Shown here: positions 46,497 through 56,408 of the stretch, piece by piece
Layout: each line of letters starts with the position of its first letter
Numbering within the stretch: the first letter of the stretch is position 1
NCBI GenBank assembly: GCA_012932865.1
Contig: SAXG01000021.1
Span: 372,001 to 436,000, forward strand
Source of the DNA: Amylostereum areolatum
Lineage: Eukaryota; Basidiomycota; Agaricomycetes; Russulales; Stereaceae
Direction of reading: 5' to 3'
DNA: 64,000 nucleotides
The notes under the pieces: generated by a model
Databases searched by the model: none
What the model was told of the DNA's origin: nothing
The model's input: the letters and a program-made list of their open reading frames with translations, nothing else
Made by a program: the position numbers and the translations under genes

Positions 46497-47781
46497 TTAC
46501 TCCACCAACCCCACCTTCGCCACCTCCTTTGCGATCTCTGCATCCATCCCCAGCTCTTTCGACGATGTCTCCATCCAAACCTCGGACGCCTGCTCGTCCT
46601 CGGGCACCCACGGTATCCGATCGTCCATGTTGTCCATCATAATCCGCACAAATTCCACCGGCTGGTACACCTCCGAGTCCTTGTCCGCGTAGAGGATGCC
46701 CGCGACCGCCATGTGCTTCTCCTGGTCAGTCGTACCACCGATTCTTGGGCAGATACGCGCGCGTGTGCGCAGTAAGGGCATGTGGACGCCGCACGGGGGC
46801 AGTGGTTCAAGACGTAATGCAAGCACACGTTTTTACCCCTTCAACAAAAGCATGTCAGCCTTCCGAACGAATCTCGCCAGGAAAAAGAAGCCCCACAGCT
46901 TGTCGCGTATGCTTTCGATATCTGGCGCATGCGACCGCGGACAATCCCGCCCCTCCTCGCAGCCCTCGTGGTTGTACGCCCGACACGGCTCCCCGTCGCC
47001 TTCGTGCTCAAAGTCGCTCGAGTCGGACGCGGACGCGATCTCCATCTGCGGATGATCCAAGTGCGGATACGCGTCGTCGGACTCGGTCCCGCTGGTGTCC
47101 TCGCCCTCGCCCGCGGCGAGGCGCTCGCGCGTTTCCCGCAGCTCCGTGCGCGCTTCGGCGAGCGTGGGGTCCTGTTGGAGCACGAGGCTGAAATCTGGCT
47201 CGGGTGGGGCGAAGGTCAGCCTGAGGAAGGGGATAGGAGGGGGGAGGCGAAAGCGTTCGTACCGATGGCGGCGGCTTTGAGCTCGTTCAGTCCTTTGCGC
47301 GCGAGGCCTCGGCGGTAGCGTCCCTTCACGAACGTGGGATCGTGTAAGATAGCACGTTGCGCATAATGTTTCGCAGCCACGAATCTGTAGAGTACACGAT
47401 AATGCATGCACACCATGAGTGCGCCGCAAATAATCATGGAATGAAAGTCGTCTACCGTTCGAGCTTGAGGTAGGCTGCGGCGATGTTCGAAAGGTAGATC
47501 GGCGTAGGCTCGTAAGCGCGTATGGCGCCCTCGTACAAGTCGATCGCGAGCCTGTAGTCCTGGTGCTTGAACGCGACGTTTCCCTGGACGTGTCGCGCTC
47601 TTCTAAGACGCCACCGTCGACGGCAGGAAGGGTATACACGCACCTTTTCTTTCAAGTCTTCCGCCTTGAGGCGCTTTTCCTCCCTTTTCGCCGCGCGCTT
47701 GAGCGCGCGATCCCTAAGGGCGTCCTGCTGCGCGGCCGAACCTTCTTCGCGCCGTTTGGACGCTTTGGGTCTGTCCATCAT
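46497..47781 (-). CDS. TPR protein with two CCCH zinc-finger segments, frame-broken near its end
   Basis: Exon 1 (MMDRPKASKRREEGSAAQQD, then a basic helix) joins GNVAFKHQDYRLAIDLYEGA, IRAYEPTPIYLSNIAAAYLK, RFVAAKHYAQRAILHDPTFV, KGRYRRGLARKGLNELKAAA and DFSLVLQQDPTLAEARTEL, which are three tetratricopeptide units. An acidic linker leads to a CCCH element CRAYNHEGCEEGRDCPRSH and a second, NVCLHYVLNHCPRAASTCPY CAH. The C-terminus has HMAVAGILYADKDSEVYQP and MDDRIPWVPEDEQASEVWM. Introns at about 47651-47582, 47459-47390 and 47264-47202 fit. Three extra bases near 46838, 46758 and 46729 break the frame and then restore it. TPR plus CCCH suggests an RNA-associated scaffold. The true end may lie beyond 46497, since a GTAAGT donor stands at the stop. 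Confidence 0.78.
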
Positions 47782-48097
47782 CGTCGCTCGTGCAGATGTC
47801 TTCGCGTTCCAAAGAAAACGAGGACGGTCAATGCCACGAGGAGCGATGGGCAAAAGACGGTCCAATCCGCTAGTGCATCGTGGCAAAAGAACGTCATCAA
47901 ACGACGGCGCTCCAACGAGCGCCGTCGCGTCCACAGCGCGACGCGACCCCATGATTTCATCTCATAACACCGCGCGCATGCTACATTCGCCTCTCAAGAG
48001 ATACGATTGCTGAACAAAGTTTCTATCAAGTACATTTGAATTATTGAGGATGCTTTTTCCACCACGACAGGAGACCCGGGGTACGACGACGGCGCGT

Positions 48098-48926
48098 TTA
48101 GAAAGCCTTGGCGACGTGAGTGTAGAAGCCCTTGCCCTGGATGGTCGCGACCTCGAGCTCGAGAGCGGAGGGCTGGCGGGAGCCATCCGTGCCGGCGAGG
48201 GTGCCAGCGCCCCAAGCAGAACCTATGCGCAATGGAAGGATCAGCGCTGGATCGCACGTAGCGGAGAAGAATGCACATACCACCGTGAACCTCGGAGAGG
48301 TTGGAGAGCTGGGCGAAGGTGGTGGCGTAGCCGAGGGGAACGAAGGTGATACCGTGGTGAGCGAAGGTGGAGAGCGTCGAGAGGGCGGTGGTCTCCTGTC
48401 CGCCACCGAGAGCAGCGGTGCTCACGAAGACACCGGCGTACTTGCCGAAGAGGGCACCCGACGCCCAGAGCTGACCGGTTGCGTCCCAGAAAGCCTGGAA
48501 AAAGGATTAGGTCAATAACCGGGGGGGAGGGTATCGAACGGGGCAGAAGCGCACCTTCCACTGAGCGGGGAGGTTACCGTAACGGGTGGGGATACCGAAG
48601 AGGAAGGCGTCAAAGTTGGCGAGATCGGAGGGGGCAAGGATGGGGTAATCGGGCTTGGGGGGAGCGTGCAACGCGGTGAGGACCTCAGCGGAGAGGGTCT
48701 CGGCGATCCTGAGGGAAAGGTCAGAGACGATCGAGCGCAATCGAGGGTCGAGCGCACTGGTAGATGGTGGCGGAGCCGCCGGCAGACTCGATGCCAGCCT
48801 TCTCGGCCTCAGCGACTGTGAGTAGATCGGTGAGCGGTTTATGGACGTGTAGAGGAGGAGAGGTTACATACCCTTGGCGATGTGGCCGTAGAGGGAGTAG
48901 ATGACGATAGCGACTTTGGGGGCCAT
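48098..48926 (-). CDS. NAD(P)H:quinone oxidoreductase, WrbA/flavodoxin-like
   Basis: These are FMN enzymes that reduce quinones by two electrons and protect against oxidative stress; yeast homologs are Pst2, Rfs1 and Ycp4. Exons join in frame: [18 protein letters not shown] (FMN-phosphate loop), [60 protein letters not shown] (flavin-ring loop), [40 protein letters not shown] and [20 protein letters not shown], ending THVAKAF. About 205 residues, the normal length. Introns lie at about 48869-48815, 48762-48713, 48556-48496 and 48282-48223. No signal peptide is seen, so it is probably cytosolic or eisosome-associated. Intact. Confidence 0.95.
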
Positions 48927-50285
48927 TGGGAGTGATTGTATGCGGGAGTGGGTGGGGAGGAGAAGAGATGCTGGGGACGATAAGAAGGGATTCGACGGGC
49001 TTTATAGGAAGGAACGAGCGGTGACTATGACCAAGTCGGACGACGTGTTGGACGACGGGCGGTGAGAAGATAATTCCCAAATAAGGCATTGCGCGCCGTC
49101 GTTCGCCACGATGAGCTTGGTGATCGCGCTCGATGACCGCATCCTTGACTCCATCCTTTCTCGTAAATGTCGCGCAATTTTCTTGGTTCCTTTCTTTTCG
49201 CTGACGCACCCGTTCGGAAAATCCTATTTGCACAACAAACCGTTCGCCATCCCTTCCAGTTGGCGGCAGCATGCTATCACGAGACGAACGATGTATTGCT
49301 CAGCACAGTACTGCAGCCTCAAGGCCTCGAGGCCTCAACGTTCGACGTTCAACTGATGGATCATCGTCAAGTAGACGGTCACATCAGACTCCAGGTCGTT
49401 CGTACACGGAGGCGACTCTCCAGGACATTCCAGAATCGTGGACGGCCGCGCTCCCGTTCTGCACCTATCAGCCCTTCTTTTCATCGGATGGCAACATTGG
49501 GCCCGCTCTCGATCACTCTTTTGAAGGCTCTTGCTCTTTCGAGCTGTCTGTCTTCCACGACCACCCACACCCCTCATAATGCTGCCATAGTAAGCGCGAT
49601 GTTCTCTGTTCCTTTCTGCTCGTGGTCGACACTACTTTATAAGAGGTCCCATCACCCGCTCGCCATCATCTGCCTTCCCACCCGTCTGTTAATTTATGAG
49701 AGGATATCACCGCACTATTCTCTTGAGGTACCTCACGCTGGTAAGTATCCTGTGGTTCGATCGTTTACCTACGCTCCCGGTAGGTTGTGGACATCTACTA
49801 CTACTAACACCTAGGCAGTACTCTCCTCCAATTTCGTAGTACCACTACCAGCGCCGCAAATGCTGGTCACGACCATCGCGTTCCCTTTGTATCGACCCTT
49901 GGTCCCTTGGCCAATTAGACCCTGTATGCATGCGGGAGGCCGGTGCAGAACCATTTTTTGACCGAGGGAGCAGATCCGAGTTCTGATTCGTCGGACGATC
50001 AAAGTATGATTCCCCCCTCTGCCTCCTCTTCCTTGTCCTTGGGCTTATCGCGATCGGTAGCTCTTAAAATTCGCCATGCGCCCTCACGCGCCCAGCTGTT
50101 TTTCAACGAACCCTTGAGACAGGGCCCTTGCCATCTGTCTATAAAATGATTCCGTGGGCAGTGACAGAATATGAAATAACCCGACGCTTCTTCCTGTCAC
50201 CCTTATAAGCAGCTGCCTGCAGTAGATCGCAGGCACTGAGAGCGCGGCTGCCCCACATTCCTCGCGCAAAACCATCGTCCTTGCT
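48927..50285. other. Divergent promoter region, no gene seen
   Basis: This lies between the WrbA-type gene (-) and the seven-helix protein (+). It holds an inverted GTTGAAC repeat at 49336-49354. Open frames to 215 codons (49167-49814) show no motif. Confidence 0.5.
49336..49354. repeat. GTTGAAC-type repeat, inverted
   Basis: CAACGTTCGACGTTCAAC, the reverse complement of the motif seen at 25935, 31612 and 33427 with one mismatch. It lies about 410 bases upstream of the WrbA-type gene. Confidence 0.6.
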
Positions 50286-51589
50286 ATGACGAACCCCTAT
50301 CGGCCCGACGAAGACTATAACACTATCTTCCTCGAACGGACGTTTCTTGCCGGTGATCTCCTATGCGGCCTGGGCTATGGCAAGTGCAGTCTGGGATATT
50401 TCTCTAGTCGCCGCGCTCATTCATGCTTTAGGGATTCAGCTCGTGATGTACGTAGCTTGTGCGAAGTACCTGTGGATTCAAAGGAAGAAACGGAAGCACT
50501 CGCTTTTCATGCTCGGCTACATCACGACCATCTTCGTCGTCGAAAGTATCTTCGTCGGCGTGCAAGCACGGACAGTCCAGATCAGCTACATCGACAATCG
50601 TAATTACCCCGGAGGACCTTGGGCCTACTTTCTAGCTACGCAGAACCTCCCGGTTAATGTCATGTTCTACGCCACGCTTTTCATCATAACGTTCCTGTGC
50701 GACTTACTCGTGGTGCGTCTCATACTTTCCGTGAACTCATCGTTACAGTAACATACGGAAACGGTTAGCTGTGGAGGTGCTGGATTATCTGGACAGCTTC
50801 TGGCCGCCGGATGGCGTACGTTATTGCCACGGTTCCAGCTCTTATGTTGCTAGCTTCGTTCGGTAAGGATGTCCTCCGACCGTCGCTCTCCTCTTCTCAA
50901 CTATCATTTATAGCCATGGGCGTCCTATGGACTCTCCAGTCCAGCCAGCCAGGACTCTCTTTCTACAGCGCCCTTCCGATGGCCTATGGGACGTCCTACT
51001 ATGCGATCTCCCTCGGGTGTCAACATAATCCTCACGATCCTCATCACGATCCGGCTCCTCCAGTACCGCAGGACTATTATAAGCTCGTTGCCCGCTGACC
51101 ATGCCAAGCACTACCTGTCGCTCGCTGCGGTCCTCATCGAGTCGGCGGCGCTTTACTCTCTGTTTGCATTTATATTCCTCATCACGTACGCCGTGAACAA
51201 TCCTATCAACCAGATTTTCCTCGGGCTCGCACAGGCTGCTCAGGTGCGTTCTTTGTCCCTTTTTCTGACCTTCGCAGCGGGATGCTTAGTGGCGCCTCGC
51301 ACAGCAAATCTCGACGTACCTCATCATATACCGCCTGGCTGACGGGAAGGCGTGGAACAAGGATACGCTCAACACGAAGACAGTGTCGAACATGCAATAC
51401 GAAAGCCATCCTGCAGCAAGAGGAGCGACCACAGATACCATAGAGTTCACCACATTGGATCCCTTCGGTCAAGAGCCCCTTACGTCGATAGCGACAGTAC
51501 CGTCCCCAGGACGGTCTTCTGTATTTGTCGTCGAGAAGGAGAGCTCGGGGCCAAGGCGGTCGAGCTCGGAGGGGCATTACGCTGTGTAG
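50286..51589 (+). CDS. Seven-helix membrane protein of an Agaricomycete family
   Basis: Start MTNPYRPDEDYNTIFLERTF. A GC-AG intron (donor GCAAGT, about 50379-50428) joins GYG to IQLVMYVACAKYLWIQRKKR. Helices follow: LFMLGYITTIFVVESIFVGV, FYATLFIITFLCDLLV, LWRCWIIWTASGRRMAYVIA, AMGVLWTLQSS, ISLG/VNIILTILITIRLL, then SSLPADHAKHYLSLAAVLIE, SAALYSLFAFIFLITYAVNN and QISTYLIIYRLADGKAWNKD. The DHAxHYxSxxxxLIESAxLYS phrase is typical of a large Agaricomycete family with seven spans and unknown ligand; it is not Ste3. A Ser/Thr-rich tail ends SSSEGHYAV. One extra base near 51016 (in a GGG run) breaks the frame. It could be a receptor, but that is inference. Confidence 0.8.
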
Positions 51590-51923
51590 GAAGATCCCGA
51601 CTTTGGCTGTGTATCCTAGTTTATGTATGGCTGATATATGTATGGGTCCTCGTCACTTGTATGGACGTCCGCTCATTTGCGACGTGTCGTCGTTGCATCC
51701 GTGTAACAATCTACTGTAAGCACTTGAATGCGCCGGTGGAAATGAACGAATTTTTCTAGAGGGTTCCCCGGTTTCGGCGGAACGCGTGGGGACGCAAACA
51801 GACGTCAACAACTGACGGCTTTCCACTCGCTGGTTTGCTCTCAGCTTCGACCAGCTCATCGCTCTCCCTCTCATCTCCTCCTCTTCCCTTCCTCTTTCTC
51901 TGTCCCTTCTCCTTGTCCTTGCT
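51590..51923. promoter_or_regulatory. HSP60 promoter region
   Basis: GAA and TTC triplets cluster at 51746-51783, but their spacing does not match a clean heat-shock element. A CT-rich stretch precedes the start codon at 51924. Confidence 0.4.
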
Positions 51924-54021
51924 ATGCATCACGTATCCACCACGTCTTCCCGCGCTCTCCGTCGCGCCGCTGCCAAGGCCGCTCGTCCGACGCTGACCCG
52001 CGGCGCCCATAAGGAAATTAAGTTTTCCAATGAAGGACGCGCCAGCATCCTCAATGGCGTTGACATGCTTGCGAACGCTGTCAGTGTTACACTGGGACCG
52101 AAGGGTGAGCAGAGCTGACCGCGTTCTGTGAGGGTTTCTGTGCTGACGTGGTGTACCCCAGGTCGCAATGTCATCATTGAGCAGTCGTACGGTGGGCCCA
52201 AAATCACCAAGGGTGAGTTCTTTATTCTTAAAAACCAAGAGTGCGCGTTTTCGCGCCGGCATGCTGTCCGTTGTGGTCAACTGTCGACTTTTGTATAACC
52301 CCGCCCTCATTTGCGCTTGCCCTCCATCTTCACGCGTCTCGACATCCCGTTGACATTTAGTTAACAATCCTTGCTCATTGCAGATGGTGTTACTGTTGCA
52401 AAGTCAATCACGTTGAAAGACAAGTTCGAGAACTTGGGTGCGCGGTACGTATCCTAGGTCGCTAGTTGGCTGTTGGGAAGGGCTGACCAATGGTTTTATT
52501 TTCTCTTTCAGACTTGTGCAAGATGTCGCGCAGAAGACGAACGAGATTGCCGGAGATGGCACAACAACCGCGACCGTTCTTGCTCGTGCTATCTACTCTG
52601 AGGGTGTCAAGAACGTTGCGGCCGGCTGCAACCCCATGGACCTTCGTCGTGGCTCCCAGGCCGCAGTGGAGCGTGTGGTCGAATTCCTTACCAAGAACAC
52701 CAAGACGATCACTACGACCGCAGAGATTGCTCAGGTCGCGACTATCTCTGCCAACGGTGACACGCACATCGGCAACCTCATCGCCCAGGCCATGGAGAAG
52801 GTTGGCAAAGAAGGTGTCATCACTGTCAAGGAGGGTCGCACCATTGAGGACGAGATTGAGATTACCGAGGGCATGCGCTTCGACCGTGGTTTCATCTCCC
52901 CTTACTTCGTCACGGACGTGAAGGCGCAGAAGGTTGAGTTTGAGAAGCCTCTCATCCTCCTTTCCGAGAAGAAGATCTCCCTCCTTCAGGACATCCTCCC
53001 CTCTCTTGAGGCCGCCGCTCAAGCTCGTCGTCCTCTTCTCATTATCGCTGAGGACGTCGACGGTGAGGCTCTCGCCGCATGTATCCTCAACAAACTCCGT
53101 GGCCAGCTTCAAGTCGCTGCCGTTAAGGCCCCTGGTTTCGGCGACAACCGGAAGAGCATCCTTGGTGACCTTGCCATCCTCACCGGCGGCACTGTCTTCA
53201 CTGACGAGCTCGACATCAAGCTCGAGCGTGCTACCCCTGACCTCTTGGGCTCAACTGGTTCCGTCACCATTACCAAGGAAGACACAATTGTTCTGAACGG
53301 CGAGGGATCCAAGGATTCCATTCAGGCGCGCTGCGAGCAGATCCGTTCCCTCATCGCGGACACCACGACTAGCGATTTCGACCGCACGAAGCTCCAGGAG
53401 CGGCTGGCCAAGTTGAGCGGCGGTGTCGCTGTCATCAAGGTTGGCGGTAGCTCGGAGGTGGAGGTCGGTGAAAAGAAGGACCGCTACGACGACGCGCTCA
53501 ACGCAACCCGTGCTGCTGTTGAGGAGGGTATCCTTCCCGGTGGCGGCGTCGCACTTCTCAAGGCGTCTCTTGCCCTTTCATCGACGACCCCTGGTGCAAT
53601 CAACCGGCCCCAGACCGCTCTCAACCCTGACGTGAAACCCATTGAGACCGCCAACTTCGACCAGTCCCTCGGTGTCTCGATCATCCAGCGCGCTCTTACG
53701 CGCCCCGCGCGGACCATCCTGAGCAATGCGGGCGAAGAGGCAAGCGTAATTGTTGGCACCCTCGCTGCGCAGTACGGCGCCCCCGACAAATTCGCTTGGG
53801 GCTACGATGCGAGCAAGGGTGAGTACGTCGACATGATCAAGGCTGGTATTGTCGACCCTCTCAAGGTCGTGCGCACGGCCCTTGTGGACGCTGCGGGTGT
53901 TGCCAGCTTGCTCACGACGAGCGAGGCGTGCATTGTTGAGGGTGAGGAGGACAAGCCCCCGGCGGGTATGGGCGGCGGCATGGGCGGTATGAGTGGAATG
54001 GGCGGCATGGGCGGATTCTAG
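51924..54021 (+). CDS. HSP60: Mitochondrial chaperonin HSP60
   Basis: This is the group I chaperonin of the mitochondrial matrix, which folds imported proteins with HSP10. The N-terminal leader ([20 protein letters not shown], Arg/Ser/Ala-rich, no acids) is a mitochondrial presequence. Then [61 protein letters not shown], and, in one long exon, [20 protein letters not shown] (ATP site). [20 protein letters not shown] and [19 protein letters not shown] follow, and the Gly-Met tail ends [12 protein letters not shown]. Introns at about 52104-52161, 52215-52383 and 52447-52511 join in phase. Length and motifs are normal, with no frame break in over 1.5 kb of exon. The third-position GC bias indicates high expression. 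Confidence 0.98.
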
Positions 54022-54548
54022 GCGAGTTCTGCAGTCGTAGCCTTGCCAAGGCTGCGTGGACCTGAGAACCCCAAAAGTATTATCGCGTCTCTATGCTGTC
54101 GCTTTGATTTATTCGCTGCATCTCACCCGCTCTCTCATCTTCGCACCTACACCCTACCCTCACCCTCCGTTCGTTGTTCGTCATTGGGCATCTGGTTTCC
54201 CTGGTCACTCTTCTCCCACGCATTTACACTTACGATCCACCCACTGCATACAACCCTGTATCTTACTTACCTTTAGTTCCGCGTTCCGTCATAGGCGCAA
54301 ATACAACCACCACTCATCGTTTTACGATCTATTTCCCTTCTATCGCCTTGAAACTGAAGTCCTTGTCAAGTGACAGGATCGTGAGGCCGTATAATCTCCG
54401 TAGCTGACTACGGCATATAAGTACTAAGAACTTTGCCGTTCTGTATTTGAGGCCACCACTGCATGAATTCCTTGGGATACATTCCAGTCACACTGGTCTT
54501 ATATTTGTGATAAATGCAATCGTACTGTGGACAGGGGGGTATTCTATT
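54022..54548. other. Convergent 3' flanks of HSP60 and FPP synthase
   Basis: No gene is seen; AT-richer than the exons on both sides. Confidence 0.6.
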
Positions 54549-55924
54549 TTACTTGGTGCGCTTGTAGATCTTGTGAAGGAAGCTTGTGAACACCTCCTTG
54601 CGCAACACGGCGTCGCCGCTGGGGCTGGCGGCTTCGGGAAGGCCGTCGACGAGACGGTTAATGAGCTCATACGCGGACTGCTCGTACTTCTCGTAGCGGG
54701 CGTCGATACCGACCGCGCGGAAGATCTCCTTCACGCGCGCCTCCGCCGCGGGGTCCTTTCGTCCATATGCTTCGTCAAGCACGGCGCGCTGTTCAGGCGA
54801 GGCGACGGCGAGCGCGGTGTTGATGCACCACGAGCACTTGTTGTCGACGATGTCCGTACCGATCTTGCCGATCTGTTCGGGCGTGCCGGAGAAGTCGAGG
54901 TAGTCGTCCTGGATCTGGAAGTACTCGCCGAGGGGTACAAGGATGTCGAGGGCGAGCTTGTAGACATCTGGTGAGGTCGGTGTGGGGTTCTCCATAGGGA
55001 AGCCGCAGAGGAGGAGGGCAAGGGCGACGGGGAGATAGAAGGAGTAGAGGGCTGTTTTGTAGATGACGATGAGTTGATGGCTGGATGAAGATTAAGGGGG
55101 GATTAGTACGGCGTTAGATCAGGAAGGGTATACATGCCGTTGAAGCGAGAATTTGGAGAGATCGACCTTGTCCTCGGGTGCGGTAATGAGGTCGACAGAC
55201 TGGCCCATCTCTGTTTTGAATGAGACCTGGTTGGAGAAGTAACGAGTGAGTAAGGTAGGATGCAAGCGATAACAGAGAGCGCGAACATCATGGAACAGAT
55301 CAAGGAGGTCAACGTAGTAAGGCTCGCTCTTGAAATGAACGCGGAGCATCTGGTAGATGGCACCCTCGAGGATAAGCGCGTCGTTGATGGCCATCAAGCC
55401 AACGCCCTCCACGCGATACCAACATGGCTGCCCACGACGAGTGATCGAGCTGTCCATCATGTCATCCGAGACCAAAAAGTAGGATTGAAGCTGAGGCGAG
55501 CATTAGGACGAGATGGATCGTGAACGCGAAGGAGACGCACGAATTCGACGGCCCATCCAAGGATAGCGGCTTGGGTGTATTCCTTCTCCGTAAGCTCACG
55601 GCCCTTGAGGATGGCAGCGGTGTCGACAACGCTGAGGCCGCGGTTGAGCTTGCCACCGGGCACATTGTAGTCCATATTCTGCGCATCGAGAAGACGGTCA
55701 GGTGAGCGCGTTGGACAGGGACGATGGGAGGTGTGAAGATCACGTACACGTCGATAGTAGTCGATGACCTCCTCGGGCATGTTGTGTTCCTTGAACTGGG
55801 CGATGAGCTGATCGCGGACGAGGATGTAGACATCCTGGAAGCGCTCGCGGGCGGCGAGCTTGGCCTTCTGAGCGTCAGTAGCGGGGGCAGCGGCGGAGGA
55901 GGACTCGGGGGCGGAGGGGGCCAT
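54549..55924 (-). CDS. ERG20: Farnesyl diphosphate synthase
   Basis: This makes farnesyl diphosphate from IPP and DMAPP for sterols, ubiquinone, dolichol and prenylation. Exons: [49 protein letters not shown], with [29 protein letters not shown] (first DDxxD) to [28 protein letters not shown] to FSLQRH; then [40 protein letters not shown] (second DDxxD), [20 protein letters not shown], ending [11 protein letters not shown]. Both aspartate motifs and the C-terminal basic end are present. The last intron (GTATAC..TCCAG, about 55134-55081) leaves the next exon one base out of phase: either an extra C at the acceptor or a non-standard splice site. Because ERG20 is normally essential and single, I suspect a base-call error. 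Start at 55924. Confidence 0.93.
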
Positions 55925-56408
55925 GGTGGAAAGTGTTGAGGTGCGGATGAAACGAGGCGGTAATGGAAAGGATGCGGTATATATACACGCGAGAAAACTC
56001 GTACGAGACCTTGTCCGAATGGTAGGACTGACACCACGCGTCCGACCTGCGCTTCCAACGCTCACTATCTTCCATAGATATCCCCCGCGTAACATCGACC
56101 TCCTTCAGTCGCCGGCCTTTGACAAACCTTAGAAGTGCACGAACAAGGCCCGTTCCGGGCGCATCGCTACTATTTCAGGGCGCCTGGTCCTCGTTCCAAA
56201 CCAACGTAGTAGTCGCGTTTGCCGAATAACCCTCGCTCGATCGCGTCAATGAACCGAAGCAGCCACCCAAACTCCACTGACGAATACAGCAATTATATAC
56301 AATCGTGTTATTTTATAGATCACAGAATTCGTACGATACCTTCAGCGACGTTCAGCCACGGAGGCGCCAGCTAAATGAATTCGCCATGTTCCGAGCTGAT
56401 CGGTTCGC
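55925..56408. other. Intergenic: ERG20 promoter and 3' flank of the ATPase gene
   Basis: No gene is seen. TATATATA near 55979 lies about 55 bases before the ERG20 start and may serve as a TATA element. Confidence 0.5.

Noticed and set aside
51746..51783. Heat-shock element before HSP60
   Set aside because: GAA and TTC triplets are present, but their spacing (3 or 4 bases instead of 2) does not fit a proper element.
52462..53112. 216-codon ORF antisense to HSP60
   Set aside because: It mirrors the HSP60 codons (third-position GC bias) and has no motif of its own.
1..55140. Idea that the +1 shifts are programmed frameshifts at slippery stop codons
   Set aside because: Five sites (24562, 46838, 46729, 22346, possibly 24689) have TGA or TAA right at the shift, but the others do not, three sites need the opposite shift, and there is no common sequence around them. 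Homopolymer changes explain them more simply.
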